The notes: generated from the sequence alone by a model not told the origin. A stretch of 64,000 nucleotides of DNA from Aliivibrio sp. S4MY1 (GCF_028765545.1 NZ_JARACP010000003.1:81468-145467), one strand, 5' to 3'; shown: positions 32,545 to 44,127, counted from the stretch's first letter. Numbers and translations: made by a program.

Positions 32545-35175
32545 TTAGCCAGTATTACGCATACCTGCAGCAATACCAGCAATAGTAACCATTAGTGCTT
32601 CTTCAAGCTCTGGTGACGTCTCTTCTTTTTGACGAGTACGGAACAGAAGCTCAGCTTGTAGCATATTTAGTGGATCGACATAAATATTACGTAGACGAAT
32701 AGACTCAGAACCCCATGGGTCACGTTCCATTAAGTGATCGCTGTTCTCTACGTTCAATACCGCTTTAATATCAGCTTGTAATTGATTGCGTAGACGCTCA
32801 CCTAGAGGCCATAGAGACTTGTCAGTTAAACGTTGATCGTAGTATTCAGACATCTGTGGATTACACTTGGTGTAAACCATTTCAAGCATACCAAGACGTG
32901 TAGAGAAGAATGGCCATTCACGGCACATCTCCTCTAATAGCTCTTGATGACCCTTATCAATTGAATATTGAATCGCTTCACCAGCACCTAGCCATGCAGG
33001 AAGAACCAAACGGTTTTGACTCCATGAGAAGATCCATGGGATTGCTCGTAAGCTCTCAACACCACCATTTGGGTTACGTTTAGCAGGGCGAGATCCTAGT
33101 GGAAGTTTACCCAGTTCTAGCTCCGGTGTTGCTGCTCGGAAGTAAGGTACAAAGTCTTTTTCGCCACGAACTATATTACGGTAAGCTTCACACGATACTT
33201 CAGATAATACTTCCATCAGATCACGCCAATCTTGTTTTGGCTCTGGTGGTGGCAGAAGGTTAGCTTCAAGGATCGCACTTGCGTATAGGTTAAAACTGTT
33301 TACTGCAACTTCAGGTAGGCCCAATTTAAAGCGGATCATTTCACCTTGTTCAGTTACGCGTAAACCGCCTTTTAAGCTTTTTGGTGGCTGAGATAGAAGC
33401 GCTGCGTGTGCAGGAGCGCCACCACGACCAATAGTACCGCCACGGCCATGGAATAAAGTAAGCTCAATGCTCTCTTTCTCACACACTTCAACCAGTGCTT
33501 CCATCGCGCTGTATTGCGCCCAACCCGCTGACATTACACCAGCATCTTTTGCAGAATCAGAATAACCGATCATCACCATTTGATGGTTTTGGATAAATCC
33601 ACGATACCAGTCAATAGAGAACAGTTGTTCCATTACTTCTTTGGAGCGGTTTAAATCGTCTAGAGTTTCAAATAGTGGGCATACATCCATACGGAATGGA
33701 CAGCCAGCTTCTTGAAGTAGTAAATGAACAGCCAGTACATCCGATGCAGTTCGAGCCATTGAGATAACATAAGAGCCTAACGCTTCTTTTGATTGCTCAG
33801 CAACGACTTTACAGGTATCAATTACTTCTTGAACGTCAGGAGATGGCTCCCAATTACGAGGAAGAAGAGGACGCTTAGAGCTGAGTTCATTAACAAGGAA
33901 AGAAATCTTATCTTGTTCGCTCCATTGGTCGTAATCACCAATGCCTAAATAGCGAGTAAGTTCTGATAAAACATCTGAGTGACGCGTACTTTCTTGGCGA
34001 ATATCAAGACGAACAAGGTGAGCACCAAACGTTTTCACGCGGCGAAGTGTATCTAATAGAGATCCATCTGCAATGATGCCCATACCACAAGCATGTAAAG
34101 ATTGGTAACACGCGTATAGTGGGTTCCATAGCTGATCTGCATCAGTTAAGATGGCTTTATTTGGTACAAGCTCACCTTTCATTTGTGCGTCTAAGTTTTC
34201 TAACGTATTGCTTAAAAGTACACGCAGTTGTTTTAGGATCGCACGGTAAGGTTCGTGCTCATCGCCAGCCAGTTCACGAACCTCATCAGAGCATTTGACC
34301 ATTGAAAGTTCGCTGACTAATTCGTTAATGTCTTTTAGGTAAAGATCAGCAGCTTTCCAGCGAGAAAGAAGCATGACTTCACGCGTAATTTTGTGCGTTA
34401 CAAATGGGTTGCCGTCACGGTCCCCTCCCATCCAAGAAGACATATGAACAGGACGAGCATCAATAGGAAGGCCTTCACCTAAGTGATCTTCTAAACGTTG
34501 GTCGAATTCACGTAAGAAATCCGGAATACCTTGCCATAAAGAGTTTTCAACAACGGCAAAACCCCATTTAGCTTCATCTAATGGTGTAGGACGTTCTTGA
34601 CGAATAACATCAGAGTGCCACGCTTGTGCAATCAGTTGCTCAAGACGACGTTCTGTTTTGTCTCGCTCAGAGAAAGAGATATCACCAAGCTCAAGTTTTG
34701 ATAAACATTCGTTGATTTTCACCAACTTATTGATCATGGTGCGACGGGCAATTTCTGTTGGGTGCGCCGTTAATACCAGTTCAATATTCAGTTCACGAAC
34801 GGCTTGTGCAGTATCTAATTTACTTATATCACTTTGATTTAATTTAGAGAAAAGGGTACTAATCGCATCAGGTTCGCATACATGTGATTCACAATGGCGT
34901 GAAATCGTATGGTACTGCTCTGCCATATTGGTAAGATTAAGGAATTGGCTGAATGCACGAGCTACTGGTGTTAATTGATCATCTGGGAGACTTTTGATTT
35001 CTTCAATCAGTGCATTACGGTCTTCATCGCTTCCTGCGCGTGCTGTTTTCGACAGCTTACGAATGGTTTCAACTTTTGCTAATAATTCTTCGCCATGTGC
35101 GTCTCGAATCGTATTACCAAGTAAATGACCCAACATGCTGACATTACTTTTTAAAGCAGAATACTTTTCATTCAT
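32545..35175 (-). CDS. ppc: Phosphoenolpyruvate carboxylase
   Basis: Ppc carboxylates phosphoenolpyruvate to oxaloacetate and so refills the TCA cycle. The 876-residue protein has the catalytic motifs [15 protein letters not shown] (catalytic His), [26 protein letters not shown] (the Gly-rich flexible loop) and the C-terminal [11 protein letters not shown], which ends the enzyme and takes part in aspartate inhibition. E. coli Ppc has 883 residues. AGGAAG precedes the ATG. The ppc-argE-argC order is shared with E. coli. Confidence 0.98.
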   Translation of the reverse strand: MNEKYSALKSNVSMLGHLLGNTIRDAHGEELLAKVETIRKLSKTARAGSDEDRNALIEEIKSLPDDQLTPVARAFSQFLNLTNMAEQYHTISRHCESHVCEPDAISTLFSKLNQSDISKLDTAQAVRELNIELVLTAHPTEIARRTMINKLVKINECLSKLELGDISFSERDKTERRLEQLIAQAWHSDVIRQERPTPLDEAKWGFAVVENSLWQGIPDFLREFDQRLEDHLGEGLPIDARPVHMSSWMGGDRDGNPFVTHKITREVMLLSRWKAADLYLKDINELVSELSMVKCSDEVRELAGDEHEPYRAILKQLRVLLSNTLENLDAQMKGELVPNKAILTDADQLWNPLYACYQSLHACGMGIIADGSLLDTLRRVKTFGAHLVRLDIRQESTRHSDVLSELTRYLGIGDYDQWSEQDKISFLVNELSSKRPLLPRNWEPSPDVQEVIDTCKVVAEQSKEALGSYVISMARTASDVLAVHLLLQEAGCPFRMDVCPLFETLDDLNRSKEVMEQLFSIDWYRGFIQNHQMVMIGYSDSAKDAGVMSAGWAQYSAMEALVEVCEKESIELTLFHGRGGTIGRGGAPAHAALLSQPPKSLKGGLRVTEQGEMIRFKLGLPEVAVNSFNLYASAILEANLLPPPEPKQDWRDLMEVLSEVSCEAYRNIVRGEKDFVPYFRAATPELELGKLPLGSRPAKRNPNGGVESLRAIPWIFSWSQNRLVLPAWLGAGEAIQYSIDKGHQELLEEMCREWPFFSTRLGMLEMVYTKCNPQMSEYYDQRLTDKSLWPLGERLRNQLQADIKAVLNVENSDHLMERDPWGSESIRLRNIYVDPLNMLQAELLFRTRQKEETSPELEEALMVTIAGIAAGMRNTG

Positions 35176-35354
35176 ACATACTTCCTATACGTGTAATTTT
35201 GTTACATCCAAATTTTTTCCTGACTCCAATCTATCCGAATTTACGGCGCTTCGTCAAATATTGAAGAATAAACGATGACTTTTTAAACAAATTATTGCCG
35301 TAGATCATCGAATATTCATTTTGATATTGACGGTTTTTGTAAATTTATTTCAGC

Positions 35355-36491
35355 TTAGAAACAGTGTTTATACATCAATTTACTTAATACATTGATCGTT
35401 GGATCGATAAAAGAAAATGCTAAGAATTCATCAGGTTGGTGTGCTTGTTCAATTGACCCAGGACCTAAAACTAACGTTGGACACAGATCTTGTAAGAAAG
35501 GAGCCTCGGTACAATAGTTCACAGTTTCCACCTCTTGACCGCAAAGTTCTGCGGTACTTGTAACAATTGGGCTATCTGGGCTGCATTCATAACCTGGAAT
35601 AGGCTCATGAAGAGGAGTGATATCGATTCGTCCCGGCCATTTAGCTTCAACTTCTTTTAGCGCATCACGCAGCATATTGTCGAGTCCATCAAGGCTGATC
35701 CCTGGTAATGGACGAACATCATAATGCAATTCACAACAGCCACAAATACGGTTAGGGCTGTCTCCGCCATGGATATGACCAAGGTTGAGTGTTGGGTATG
35801 GGATGGAAAAACCAGGGTTATGATATTCCTTTACTAGTTTATTTTTTAAACCCATTAATGCAAACATGATCTCATTCATGATTTCTAAAGCATTAACCCC
35901 ATGAGCAGGATCAGAAGAATGCCCTGACTTACCTGTTACTCGAATCGCATTGGCGACGTGACCTTTATGACCTCGTATTGGTTTTAAGCTCGTAGGCTCA
36001 CCGATAATGCAGTAATCCGGTTGTATTTGAGTATTTGATGCAAAGTGGCGAGCACCAAGCATAGTGGTTTCTTCATCACAGGTAGCCAGAATATAAAGTG
36101 GTTTGGATTGGTCTTTCCAATTGATGTTTTTAATTGCTTCTAAAATGAAAGCAAAGAACCCCTTCATATCAGCAGTCCCAAGACCGTAGAACTTATCATT
36201 GGCTTCGGTTAATGCGTGAGGTTCGTAATTCCAACGACCTTGGTCATAAGGTACGGTATCTGTGTGGCCTGCTAATAATAGCCCTCCTTCTCCTGAGCCA
36301 AGTTTAGCCAATAAGTTCAGTTTGCCTTTTTCGATCTCTTCAATCTCAACTTCACAGCCCAAGTCTTCACACCATTGCGCTAATTTGTGGATGACTTCGG
36401 CATTGCCTTCGTCCCAACTTGAATCGGTTGAGCTGATCGATGAGGTAGAAATGAGTTGCTGATAATACTCTTTAAATTCTGGAAATTTCAT
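35355..36491 (-). CDS. argE: Acetylornithine deacetylase
   Basis: ArgE removes the acetyl group from N-acetylornithine to give ornithine in the linear arginine pathway. The 378-residue M20-family metallopeptidase has the metal motif [13 protein letters not shown], the catalytic Glu pair in [28 protein letters not shown] and a dimerisation domain (about 175-290) with [20 protein letters not shown]. It is divergent from argC, sharing a 206-base control region with ARG-box candidates. Confidence 0.96.
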   Translation of the reverse strand: MKFPEFKEYYQQLISTSSISSTDSSWDEGNAEVIHKLAQWCEDLGCEVEIEEIEKGKLNLLAKLGSGEGGLLLAGHTDTVPYDQGRWNYEPHALTEANDKFYGLGTADMKGFFAFILEAIKNINWKDQSKPLYILATCDEETTMLGARHFASNTQIQPDYCIIGEPTSLKPIRGHKGHVANAIRVTGKSGHSSDPAHGVNALEIMNEIMFALMGLKNKLVKEYHNPGFSIPYPTLNLGHIHGGDSPNRICGCCELHYDVRPLPGISLDGLDNMLRDALKEVEAKWPGRIDITPLHEPIPGYECSPDSPIVTSTAELCGQEVETVNYCTEAPFLQDLCPTLVLGPGSIEQAHQPDEFLAFSFIDPTINVLSKLMYKHCF

Positions 36492-36556
36492 TTATTCATA
36501 TATCCACTGTTGACACAAAAGATAGAACCCTGTAAAACACATATTAAATCACATAA

Positions 36557-36595
36557 AGTGAATAGAAATACAATTTAGTTTAATTTTAATGAATA
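36557..36595. promoter_or_regulatory. Paired ARG-box candidates between argE and argC
   Basis: Box 1 (36557-36574) reads TGAAT-agaa-ATACA in its core, 9 of 10 to the ArgR core TGAAT-N4-ATTCA. Box 2 (36578-36595) is weaker (TTAAT and ATGAA cores). Their centres are 21 bases apart, the spacing used by the ArgR hexamer. This is the place where E. coli has the argECBH operator. Confidence 0.6.
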
Positions 36596-36697
36596 AACTA
36601 AATTATAAAAAGGAAAGCCAGTATCAAATATGTGTAACGCTCAAGTTACCCTGAATGGCATTTTCCTTCAATAGATGAAGAGATAAACGGACGTATT

Positions 36698-37702
36698 ATG
36701 TTGAAAACAACCATCATCGGAGCAAGCGGATACACAGGTGCAGAATTAGCGCTGATGATATTTAAGCACCCACACCTTTCTTTAGCGGGTTTGTATGTAT
36801 CAGAAAACAGCTTAGATAAAGGCAAAGCGATTAGTGAATTGTATGGCTCATTAAAAGGTATTGTCGATGATGTGTTGCAACCACTATTGGATGTTACTCA
36901 AGTAGCAAAAGAATCTGATGTTGTGTTGCTTGCGACTGCTCATGAAGTTAGCCACGATTTAGCGGCGACGTTTTTAGAGCATGATTGCGTAGTTTTTGAT
37001 TTATCAGGTGCGTTTCGGGTAAAAAAAGATGGTTTTTATTCTGAGTTTTATGGTTTTGAGCATCAATATGAAGAGTGGTTAGATAAAGCAGTTTATGGTT
37101 TGGCTGAGTGGAATGCAGAAGCGATCACTCAAGCTCAATTGGTTGCCGTACCAGGATGTTATCCAACTGCATCACAATTAGCACTAAAACCATTAGTTGA
37201 ATTTGATTTATTAGATAAAAATCAATGGCCAGTTATTAATGCGATCAGTGGTGTTACTGGAGCTGGGCGTAAAGCGAATTTAACCAGCAGCTTTTGTGAA
37301 GTTAGCCTTCAACCTTATGGTGTATTTAATCACCGTCATCAACCTGAAATTGCCGCGCATTTAGGATGTGATGTCATTTTTACGCCTCATCTTGGCAATT
37401 TTAAGCGCGGAATTTTAGCAACGATTACTACTAAGTTAGAGAAAGGCGTAACAGAAGCAGACATTCAAATGGCATTTAATAGCGCCTATGCAAAAACACC
37501 AGTGGTTCGTTTACTTGGTAATGAGATGCCCAAAATTCAATCTGTTGAAAAAACACCTTTCTGTGATATTGGCTGGAAAGTGCAAGGTGAGCATCTGATT
37601 GTTGTTTCTGCGATTGATAATTTATTAAAAGGTGCCTCAAGCCAAGCAATGCAGTGCATTAATATTCGTTTTGGCTTTCCAATGTTAACGTCTTTAATAT
37701 AA
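36698..37702 (+). CDS. argC: N-acetyl-gamma-glutamyl-phosphate reductase
   Basis: ArgC reduces N-acetylglutamyl phosphate to the semialdehyde with NADPH. The 334-residue protein has the NADP-binding start [17 protein letters not shown], the catalytic Cys154 in [15 protein letters not shown], and [12 protein letters not shown] plus [10 protein letters not shown]. Length equals the E. coli enzyme (334). It starts the plus-strand argC-argB-argG series; argB follows within 16 bases. Confidence 0.97.
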   Translation: MLKTTIIGASGYTGAELALMIFKHPHLSLAGLYVSENSLDKGKAISELYGSLKGIVDDVLQPLLDVTQVAKESDVVLLATAHEVSHDLAATFLEHDCVVFDLSGAFRVKKDGFYSEFYGFEHQYEEWLDKAVYGLAEWNAEAITQAQLVAVPGCYPTASQLALKPLVEFDLLDKNQWPVINAISGVTGAGRKANLTSSFCEVSLQPYGVFNHRHQPEIAAHLGCDVIFTPHLGNFKRGILATITTKLEKGVTEADIQMAFNSAYAKTPVVRLLGNEMPKIQSVEKTPFCDIGWKVQGEHLIVVSAIDNLLKGASSQAMQCINIRFGFPMLTSLI

Positions 37703-37717
37703 GGTATGGTATTTAGT

Positions 37718-38500
37718 ATGAAGCAACGTCCTTTAGTGATTAAGTTAGGTGGCGCCGTATTGTCATCAACCGAAACGTTAACACAATTGTTTAAAACGGT
37801 TTCAAACTATCAGCAGAAAGCAAACCGTGCGTTGGTTATTGTTCATGGTGGTGGCTATTTAGTGGATGAGTTGATGGGTAAACTTCAACTTGAAACCATT
37901 AAAAAAGAAGGTTTGCGTGTGACACCAAAAGACCAAATTGGCTATATCACAGGTGCTCTGGCTGGTACGGCAAATAAAATGTTGCAAGGCCAAGCAATGA
38001 AAAGTGGAGTGAATGCAATTGGTTTGAGTTTGGCTGATGGTGGTCTATGTAAAATCACACAGCTTAATCCTGAACTAGGTAATGTAGGTTTAGCCGCAGC
38101 AGGTGATGCAAGTGTGTTGAACGCCATTTTAGCGACAAAGGTGACCCCAATAATTAGCTCTATTGGTATTACCGAACAAGGCGAATTAATGAACGTTAAT
38201 GCAGATCAAGCAGCAGTGGCTGTGGCAATGGCATTAGATGCTGATCTCGTTTTATTGTCCGATGTCGTTGGTGTATTGGATAGCAAGAAGCAATTGATCA
38301 CCAGTTTAGATTCAGAGAAAGCAGAAGCATTGATTCAGCAAGAAGTGATTACGGATGGCATGATCGTCAAGGTAAAAGCGGCATTAGAAGCAGCACAAGA
38401 ATTAGGTCGAGCGATAGAGGTGGCATCATGGCGCTCGCCAGAAAAATTAGCTGAGTTGTTTATTGGCAACAGTATCGGCACACAGTTTCAGCCTAAGTAG
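37718..38500 (+). CDS. argB: Acetylglutamate kinase
   Basis: ArgB phosphorylates N-acetylglutamate. The 260-residue amino-acid-kinase-fold protein begins [17 protein letters not shown], with [47 protein letters not shown] and the terminal [13 protein letters not shown]. The ATG at 37718 is preferred because it aligns with the family and has GG nine bases upstream; an in-frame ATG at 37706 would add four residues. It appears to be the short feedback-insensitive type, as in E. coli. Confidence 0.96.
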   Translation: MKQRPLVIKLGGAVLSSTETLTQLFKTVSNYQQKANRALVIVHGGGYLVDELMGKLQLETIKKEGLRVTPKDQIGYITGALAGTANKMLQGQAMKSGVNAIGLSLADGGLCKITQLNPELGNVGLAAAGDASVLNAILATKVTPIISSIGITEQGELMNVNADQAAVAVAMALDADLVLLSDVVGVLDSKKQLITSLDSEKAEALIQQEVITDGMIVKVKAALEAAQELGRAIEVASWRSPEKLAELFIGNSIGTQFQPK

Positions 38501-38567
38501 GCAATGAGTTTCAATTTTTAGTTTTTAGAATACAGTCGCCGCGAGTATGCGGAGCAAGGAGAATAGA

Positions 38568-39779
38568 ATGAGCAAGAAAATAAAAGTAAACAAGGTTGTT
38601 GTTGCATACTCAGGTGGCCTAGATACCTCGGTGATCATTCCGTGGTTAAAAGAAAACTACCACTGTGAAGTTATCGCATTTGTCGCTGATGTTGGTCAAG
38701 GTGCTGAAGAGCTAGAAGGCATTGAAGCAAAAGCCATCGCATCAGGTGCTACTGAATGTTATATCGCTGATCTAAAAGAAGAAATGGTATCAGAATATAT
38801 CTTCCCAACGTTAAAAACAGGTGCGCTTTATGAAGGTAAATACCTACTAGGCACATCAATGGCACGTCCTATTATTGCTAAAGCACAAGTTGAAGTTGCA
38901 CGTAATGTGGGAGCTGATGCATTGTGTCATGGCTGTACAGGTAAAGGTAATGATCAGATTCGTTTTGAAGGTGCTTTTGCTGCACTGGCCCCTGACCTGC
39001 ATGTGATTGCACCATGGCGTGAGTGGGATCTAGTCAGTCGTGAAGAGTGTTTAGATTACCTTGCTGAGCGTAATATCCCTTGTTCAGCATCACTTACTAA
39101 AATTTATTCTCGTGATGCAAATGCATGGCACATCTCAACAGAAGGTGGTGTTCTTGAAGATACATGGAATGCACCAAATGATGATTGCTGGGCATGGACC
39201 GTTGATCCAGAACAAGCACCAAATGAATCAGAAACAGTATCAATTAAAGTAGAAAAAGGCGCAGTGGTTGCTGTTGATGGTAAAGCAATGACGCCTTATG
39301 AAGTCGTTGTTTACCTAAATGAGAAAGGCATTAAGCACGGTGTTGGTCGTATTGATATCGTTGAAAACCGTTTGGTAGGCATGAAGTCTCGTGGTTGTTA
39401 TGAAACTCCAGGTGGAACGATCATCAATGAAGCATTGCGTGCTGTAGAGCAACTGGTTTTAGATAAAGCTTCATTTGAGTTTCGTGAAGAGTTGGGAATT
39501 AAAGCTTCTCACCTTGTATATGATGGTCGTTGGTTTACGCCGCTATGTAAGTCCATCCTAGCTGCAACAGAAGAGTTAGCACAAGACGTAAATGGTGAAG
39601 TAGTGATTAAGCTTTACAAAGGTCAAGCGACAGTTACTCAAAAGCGTTCAGATAACAGCTTGTATTCTGAAGAGTTTGCTACTTTTGGTGCTGATGAAGT
39701 ATATGACCAAAGCCATGCAGAAGGCTTTATTCGTCTTTACTCACTATCAAGTCGTATTCGTGCATTGAATAGCAAATAA
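38568..39779 (+). CDS. argG: Argininosuccinate synthase
   Basis: ArgG condenses citrulline and aspartate with ATP to argininosuccinate. The 403-residue product begins [21 protein letters not shown] with the SGGLDTS pyrophosphatase loop at 15-21, then [15 protein letters not shown], and a long C-terminal domain with [27 protein letters not shown] lies just before ATG 38568; the upstream in-frame ATG at 38547 has no such site. It is the type 1 (about 400-residue) enzyme, unlike the 447-residue E. coli ArgG. It ends at a strong terminator. Confidence 0.97.
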   Translation: MSKKIKVNKVVVAYSGGLDTSVIIPWLKENYHCEVIAFVADVGQGAEELEGIEAKAIASGATECYIADLKEEMVSEYIFPTLKTGALYEGKYLLGTSMARPIIAKAQVEVARNVGADALCHGCTGKGNDQIRFEGAFAALAPDLHVIAPWREWDLVSREECLDYLAERNIPCSASLTKIYSRDANAWHISTEGGVLEDTWNAPNDDCWAWTVDPEQAPNESETVSIKVEKGAVVAVDGKAMTPYEVVVYLNEKGIKHGVGRIDIVENRLVGMKSRGCYETPGGTIINEALRAVEQLVLDKASFEFREELGIKASHLVYDGRWFTPLCKSILAATEELAQDVNGEVVIKLYKGQATVTQKRSDNSLYSEEFATFGADEVYDQSHAEGFIRLYSLSSRIRALNSK

Positions 39780-39822
39780 TTTTCACGTTAAGTAACAATA
39801 CTTAAACAAATTGATTTACACT

Positions 39823-39864
39823 AATCGAAGTGCATTTAATAACTAAATGCGCTTCGATTTTTTT
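39823..39864 (+). terminator. Terminator between argG and argH
   Basis: Sixteen-base arms AATCGAAGTGCATTTA and TAAATGCGCTTCGATT (one T-G wobble) enclose five bases and run into T. It separates argG from argH. Confidence 0.93.
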
Positions 39865-39899
39865 ATCTAAGCATTAGTAATTAGGGTGACGAGTAATTT

Positions 39900-39938
39900 A
39901 GTGAATAAATATGTAAATAAAATGAATTAAATCTTTAT
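39900..39938. promoter_or_regulatory. Paired ARG-box candidates before argH
   Basis: Two TGAAT half-sites at 39902-39906 and 39923-39927 lie exactly 21 bases apart in AT-rich sequence, with degenerate right halves (ATGTA; TCTTT). Spacing and place fit ArgR, but the right halves are poor. The rest of the 266-base argG-argH gap has the terminator described and nothing else I can support. Confidence 0.4.
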
Positions 39939-40045
39939 TTTTTACAAGAATTACCGTAAGTTTGAACTATCAAGAAAAATACTGAATTGAATCAGAATTA
40001 ATATTTGCAAAAAGCAGTGAGCACTGTGCATTTAGGAGAGACACC

Positions 40046-41920
40046 ATGGCATTATGGGGCGGACGTTTTAGTCAAGCAGCAGACACAAGATTTAAACAAT
40101 TTAACGATTCACTTCGTATCGATTATCGCCTTGCAGAACAAGACATTGTTGGCTCTATTGCATGGTCTAAAGCATTACTTTCTGTCAATGTGATTAATGA
40201 ACTTGAACAGCAACAACTTGAATTAGCTTTAAATGAACTTAAGCTTGAAGTAATGGAAGATCCAGAGCAGATTTTATTATCTGATGCGGAAGATATTCAT
40301 AGCTGGGTTGAAACTCAGCTGATTGGTAAAGTGGGTGATTTAGGTAAAAAATTACACACAGGCCGTTCGCGTAATGATCAGGTGGCGACGGATTTAAAAT
40401 TATGGTGTCGCCAACAAGGCCATCAACTGCTTCGTACTCTTGATTTACTTCTTAATCAGTTAGTTAATGTTGCATCTGAGCATCAAGCAACGGTATTGCC
40501 TGGTTATACGCACTTACAACGTGCGCAACCTGTAACATTTGCTCATTGGTGTTTAGCTTATGTTGAGATGATTGAACGTGATTACTCTCGTCTTGAAGAT
40601 GCGGTTAACCGTTTAGATACTTGTCCATTAGGCTCTGGTGCCTTAGCGGGTACGGCTTATCCAATGGATCGTGAGAAACTGGCTCGTAACCTTGGCTTTC
40701 AACGTGCGACTCGTAACAGTCTAGATTCAGTGTCGGATCGTGACCATGTGATGGAGTTAATGTCGATTGCTTCTATCTCTATGGTTCACTTATCTCGTCT
40801 TGCAGAAGATATGATTTTTTATAACTCTGGTGAATCAAACTTCATAGAGTTGGCAGATACGGTAACCTCGGGTTCATCATTAATGCCACAAAAGAAAAAC
40901 CCAGATGCGTTAGAGCTTATTCGTGGTAAATGTGGCCGTGTATACGGAGCATTGGCTGGCATGATGATGACAGTAAAAGCACTGCCTCTGGCCTATAACA
41001 AGGATATGCAAGAAGATAAAGAAGGCTTATTTGATGCGTTAGATAGCTGGTCTGATTGCATTGAAATGGCTGCACTGTGTTTTGAAGGCATCAAAATCAA
41101 TGGTGAGCGTACCCTTGAAGCTGCAAAACAAGGTTATGCAAACTCAACAGAGTTAGCGGATTATTTAGTAGCAAAAGGGATCCCATTCCGTGAGGCGCAT
41201 CATATTGTCGGCGTGGCTGTTGTTGGCGCAATAGAGAAAGGGTGCGCACTAGAAGAACTGTCTATTGCAGAGTTAAAAGCCTTCTCTGATGTAATAGAGG
41301 AAGACGTATATCAGATCTTAACCATTGAATCGTGTCTTGCTAAACGTTGTGCTCTTGGTGGTGTTGCACCAGAGCAGGTCGCTTATGCTGTAGAGCAAGC
41401 TGGTAAACGTTTAGAAGAGCGTGATTCAACGGGTGTAAAAGTACGTCCTGCTCGTTTAACCGATTTAGATGCATTAGAAGGAATGGTCGCGTATTGGGCC
41501 GGCCTTGGTGAGAACTTACCTCGTAATCGTAATGAATTAGTGCGTGATATCGGCTCGTTTGCTGTATCAGAGCATCATGGAGAAGTGACTGGCTGTGCAT
41601 CTTTATATGTGTACGATTCTGGCTTAGCGGAGATTCGTTCGTTAGGTGTTGAAGCGGGTTGGCAAAGCCAAGGTCAAGGTAAAGCGATTGTTCAACACTT
41701 AGTTGAGAAAGCTCGTGAAATGGCGATTAAGAAAGTATTTGTACTGACTCGTGTTCCTGAGTTCTTTATGAAGCAAGACTTTATTCCAACGTCTCGCTCA
41801 CTGCTGCCTGAGAAGGTTTTAAAAGATTGTGACCAATGCCCTCGTCAACACGCATGTGATGAAGTTGCACTTGAGGTTAACCTGCAAGAGCAAGTGATCA
41901 TAAAAACCTGTGTTGCTTAA
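40046..41920 (+). CDS. argH: Argininosuccinate lyase fused to N-acetylglutamate synthase domain
   Basis: The N-terminal part (about 1-457) is argininosuccinate lyase, the last step of arginine synthesis, with [36 protein letters not shown], and the fumarase-superfamily signature [12 protein letters not shown] at about 275-286. The C-terminal part (from residue 466, [15 protein letters not shown]) is a GNAT acetyltransferase with the acetyl-CoA loop [10 protein letters not shown] and the ArgA-like ending [15 protein letters not shown]. Such ArgH(A) fusions are known in Vibrio and Moritella and supply N-acetylglutamate, the first step of the pathway. Total 624 residues versus 457 for plain ArgH. 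It has its own promoter region. Confidence 0.96.
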   Translation: MALWGGRFSQAADTRFKQFNDSLRIDYRLAEQDIVGSIAWSKALLSVNVINELEQQQLELALNELKLEVMEDPEQILLSDAEDIHSWVETQLIGKVGDLGKKLHTGRSRNDQVATDLKLWCRQQGHQLLRTLDLLLNQLVNVASEHQATVLPGYTHLQRAQPVTFAHWCLAYVEMIERDYSRLEDAVNRLDTCPLGSGALAGTAYPMDREKLARNLGFQRATRNSLDSVSDRDHVMELMSIASISMVHLSRLAEDMIFYNSGESNFIELADTVTSGSSLMPQKKNPDALELIRGKCGRVYGALAGMMMTVKALPLAYNKDMQEDKEGLFDALDSWSDCIEMAALCFEGIKINGERTLEAAKQGYANSTELADYLVAKGIPFREAHHIVGVAVVGAIEKGCALEELSIAELKAFSDVIEEDVYQILTIESCLAKRCALGGVAPEQVAYAVEQAGKRLEERDSTGVKVRPARLTDLDALEGMVAYWAGLGENLPRNRNELVRDIGSFAVSEHHGEVTGCASLYVYDSGLAEIRSLGVEAGWQSQGQGKAIVQHLVEKAREMAIKKVFVLTRVPEFFMKQDFIPTSRSLLPEKVLKDCDQCPRQHACDEVALEVNLQEQVIIKTCVA

Positions 41921-42026
41921 TGAGTATTACAATAGTTATGCGATACGCTTAGCTATTTAGTCAAAATAAAAAAGAAAAAGTGGTGAACTTTTCCATTTAA
42001 TACTAGTCTTATTAATACTGCTTTTT

Positions 42027-42083
42027 CTTAGAAAGATTCTAAGAGGCCCTGACATCTATATTGATGTCAGGGCTTTATTTTTT
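42027..42083 (+). terminator. Double hairpin and terminator of argH
   Basis: CTTAGAA/TTCTAAG (42027-42043) stands just before GCCCTGACATC/GATGTCAGGGC (42046-42056, 42063-42073), which leads into TTTATTTTTTT. The second hairpin is a strong terminator. Confidence 0.9.
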
Positions 42084-42187
42084 ATGGCTTGTATTATTCC
42101 AATCTACATAAGTATTTGATCATTCTTGCTGGTTAAAATCGATTTTTCCTACGCAATTATCTGAACAACTACTTATCCAGAATGGTA

Positions 42188-42427
42188 TTAGTTCTTTAAT
42201 GTGAAACGATAGTATCCCATTAGCAGTAAGTGCAAAGTCAGTAAGCCAGTAAAAGCACTGCTTATCATAAAAGTGGCAATCGCTTCGATTTGATAAGGCG
42301 TTGCTTGAAAAAACTCCATCCATGTAAGCCAACCACCAATAGAGAGAAACATTAGTTGTTTCATGCAACGAGGGCAACGACCGAGCTTTTGTTTAAAGAT
42401 GTCTGAACGACAAGTTTTACATGACAT
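42188..42427 (-). CDS. Small zinc-ribbon-like membrane protein (DUF3624-like)
   Basis: A 79-residue protein of unknown function. It has two CxxC pairs (MSCKTC at 3-6 and GRCPRCM near 18-21) that could hold one zinc, then two transmembrane helices at about 26-45 and 49-72. The basic, Cys-bearing N-terminus is probably cytoplasmic. I recall a family in vibrios of similar size and GRCxxCM motif (DUF3624), but cannot check. It reads toward the argH terminator and is upstream of no other gene. No clear ribosome-binding site. Confidence 0.7.
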   Translation of the reverse strand: MSCKTCRSDIFKQKLGRCPRCMKQLMFLSIGGWLTWMEFFQATPYQIEAIATFMISSAFTGLLTLHLLLMGYYRFTLKN

Positions 42428-42474
42428 GATGATAGATTCTTAGACTAATACGCAATGATCTGAACTTTAAATGC

Positions 42475-42510
42475 AAAAAGACCAATGCGCAAACATTGGT
42501 CTTTTATTTT
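42475..42510 (-). terminator. Terminator of the flavoprotein gene
   Basis: AAAAGACCAATG and CATTGGTCTTTT enclose CGCAAA; T-rich on both sides. It lies 20 bases past the stop of the minus-strand flavoprotein gene. Confidence 0.9.
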
Positions 42511-42530
42511 TTAGAGGTTATCTAATCAGA

Positions 42531-43997
42531 TTAACAACCTGGGCCACAATCCATGCAGTGCTTGATCATTTCAGGACCTAAATGTAATTTGGCATTTAAA
42601 TCACGAAGTGCAGTACGAACACCTTCTTCAATTACTGGGTGGTAGAAAGGCATATCTAGCATCTCTGATACCGTCATCTTATTTTGGTGTGCCCAAGCTA
42701 ATAAATGCGCTAAATGCTCGGCATTTGGTCCCATCATTTCTGCACCTAGGAAACGACCAGTTCCTTGCTCACCATATACATGAAGAATACCTTTATTGCG
42801 CAGCATTACTCGTGAGCGGCCTTGGTTTTCAAAAGACACTTCACCGGTAGCGAAACAGCCACAAGTACCTAAACGTGTTGTGATTTCTTTATACGTTTCA
42901 CCAACCATTGCAATTTGCGGGTCAGAGAATACTGCTGAGATTTTCGAGCGGCGAAGGCCTGCTCGGATCTCAGGGAAGCGGCCTGCATTATCACCTGCAA
43001 TACGTGCTTGGTCAGCGGCTTCGTGTAATAATGGTAGTTGGTTACTTGCATCACCTGCAATAAATACGGTTGATAGTGAGGTTTGTAGCGTGTAATGGTC
43101 TGCCGTTGGCACGCCACGCTCATCTAGTTCAATAGATGTATTTTCTAAGCCGAGTTTGTCGGTATTTGGACGACGTCCCGTTGCCGCTAATACATATTCA
43201 ACAATATTAGTTTCGAGTTCACCTTGTTTGTTGATGAATTTAATTTCAACACGATCTTCGCCTGACTCAATCGTAATACGCTTCATGCTTTCTACTTTTA
43301 CATCAGCATCAAGATAAAACTCTTCATTGAAGGCTTTGTTTGCATAAGCCATCACTTCTGGGTCTGTTACAGGACCAACTTGACCACCTAGACCAAATAG
43401 CTTGGTTTCAACACCTAAGCGGTGAAGTGATTGACCAAGTTCAAGACCAATCACGCCAGGGCCAAATACCGCGACTGATTTTGGTAAATCATCCCAATTA
43501 AATACATCATCATTGATGATTAAACGATCACCCAGTTCATTCCAAACTGCAGGGTAAGCAGGGCGAGAGCCTGTTGCAATTACAATGCGTTTTGCAGTGA
43601 TGATAGTGTGGTCGTCAACTTGTAACGTATTGTCATCTAAAAATTTAGCGTAGCCAGAGATTTTGTCTTCTGCTGGTATTTCATCAACGCCTTCTAAAAC
43701 AAAACTAACAAAACGGTCACGTTCAAATTTAACACGTTCCATTACTTCACGGCCATTAATGATGGTTTCACCTTGAGGGTGGATACCAAATTTCGGGGCT
43801 TTTTCAATTTGATGAACGCTTTCTGCTGCTGCAATTAATAACTTTGACGGCATGCAACCAACGCGAGCACAAGTGGTACCGTAAGGGCCGCCTTCGATCA
43901 TGACAACACTGTCAGTATGTGCTTTTGCTGCACGGTAAGAGCCTAAACCTGCTGTACCGCCACCGATAACAGCTACATCTACATTGACTTGTTTCAT
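42531..43997 (-). CDS. Dihydrolipoyl dehydrogenase-like FAD/NAD disulfide oxidoreductase with Cys-rich tail
   Basis: A 488-residue class I pyridine nucleotide-disulfide oxidoreductase. Seen: FAD fold DVAVIGGGTAGLGSYRAA, redox disulfide CARVGC in GTTCARVGCMPSK, NAD fold VAVFGPGVIGLELGQSL, a second FAD motif VFIAGDASNQLPLLHEA, and the catalytic His-Glu in FYHPVIEEGVRTAL. Unlike ordinary Lpd it is not beside pdh or ogdh genes and ends MIKHCMDCGPGC, adding a CxxC and a further Cys. GAGAGAATTATT precedes ATG 43997; a longer frame from 44033 is unlikely. It is downstream of the peroxiredoxin gene and close to oxyR, so a role in peroxide or thiol stress is likely; substrate unknown. Confidence 0.85.
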   Translation of the reverse strand: MKQVNVDVAVIGGGTAGLGSYRAAKAHTDSVVMIEGGPYGTTCARVGCMPSKLLIAAAESVHQIEKAPKFGIHPQGETIINGREVMERVKFERDRFVSFVLEGVDEIPAEDKISGYAKFLDDNTLQVDDHTIITAKRIVIATGSRPAYPAVWNELGDRLIINDDVFNWDDLPKSVAVFGPGVIGLELGQSLHRLGVETKLFGLGGQVGPVTDPEVMAYANKAFNEEFYLDADVKVESMKRITIESGEDRVEIKFINKQGELETNIVEYVLAATGRRPNTDKLGLENTSIELDERGVPTADHYTLQTSLSTVFIAGDASNQLPLLHEAADQARIAGDNAGRFPEIRAGLRRSKISAVFSDPQIAMVGETYKEITTRLGTCGCFATGEVSFENQGRSRVMLRNKGILHVYGEQGTGRFLGAEMMGPNAEHLAHLLAWAHQNKMTVSEMLDMPFYHPVIEEGVRTALRDLNAKLHLGPEMIKHCMDCGPGC

Positions 43998-44127
43998 AAT
44001 AATTCTCTCGTAATCGCTTTGTTTTGGATGCACTAACCCCTCCGACTTTTTATTATTTTTTAAAGTCAGTCTGAATTGTTAGTTTAGTTATTTGGTTTTG
44101 CTGAGTTTTCTAATTATTGAGGTGGTT

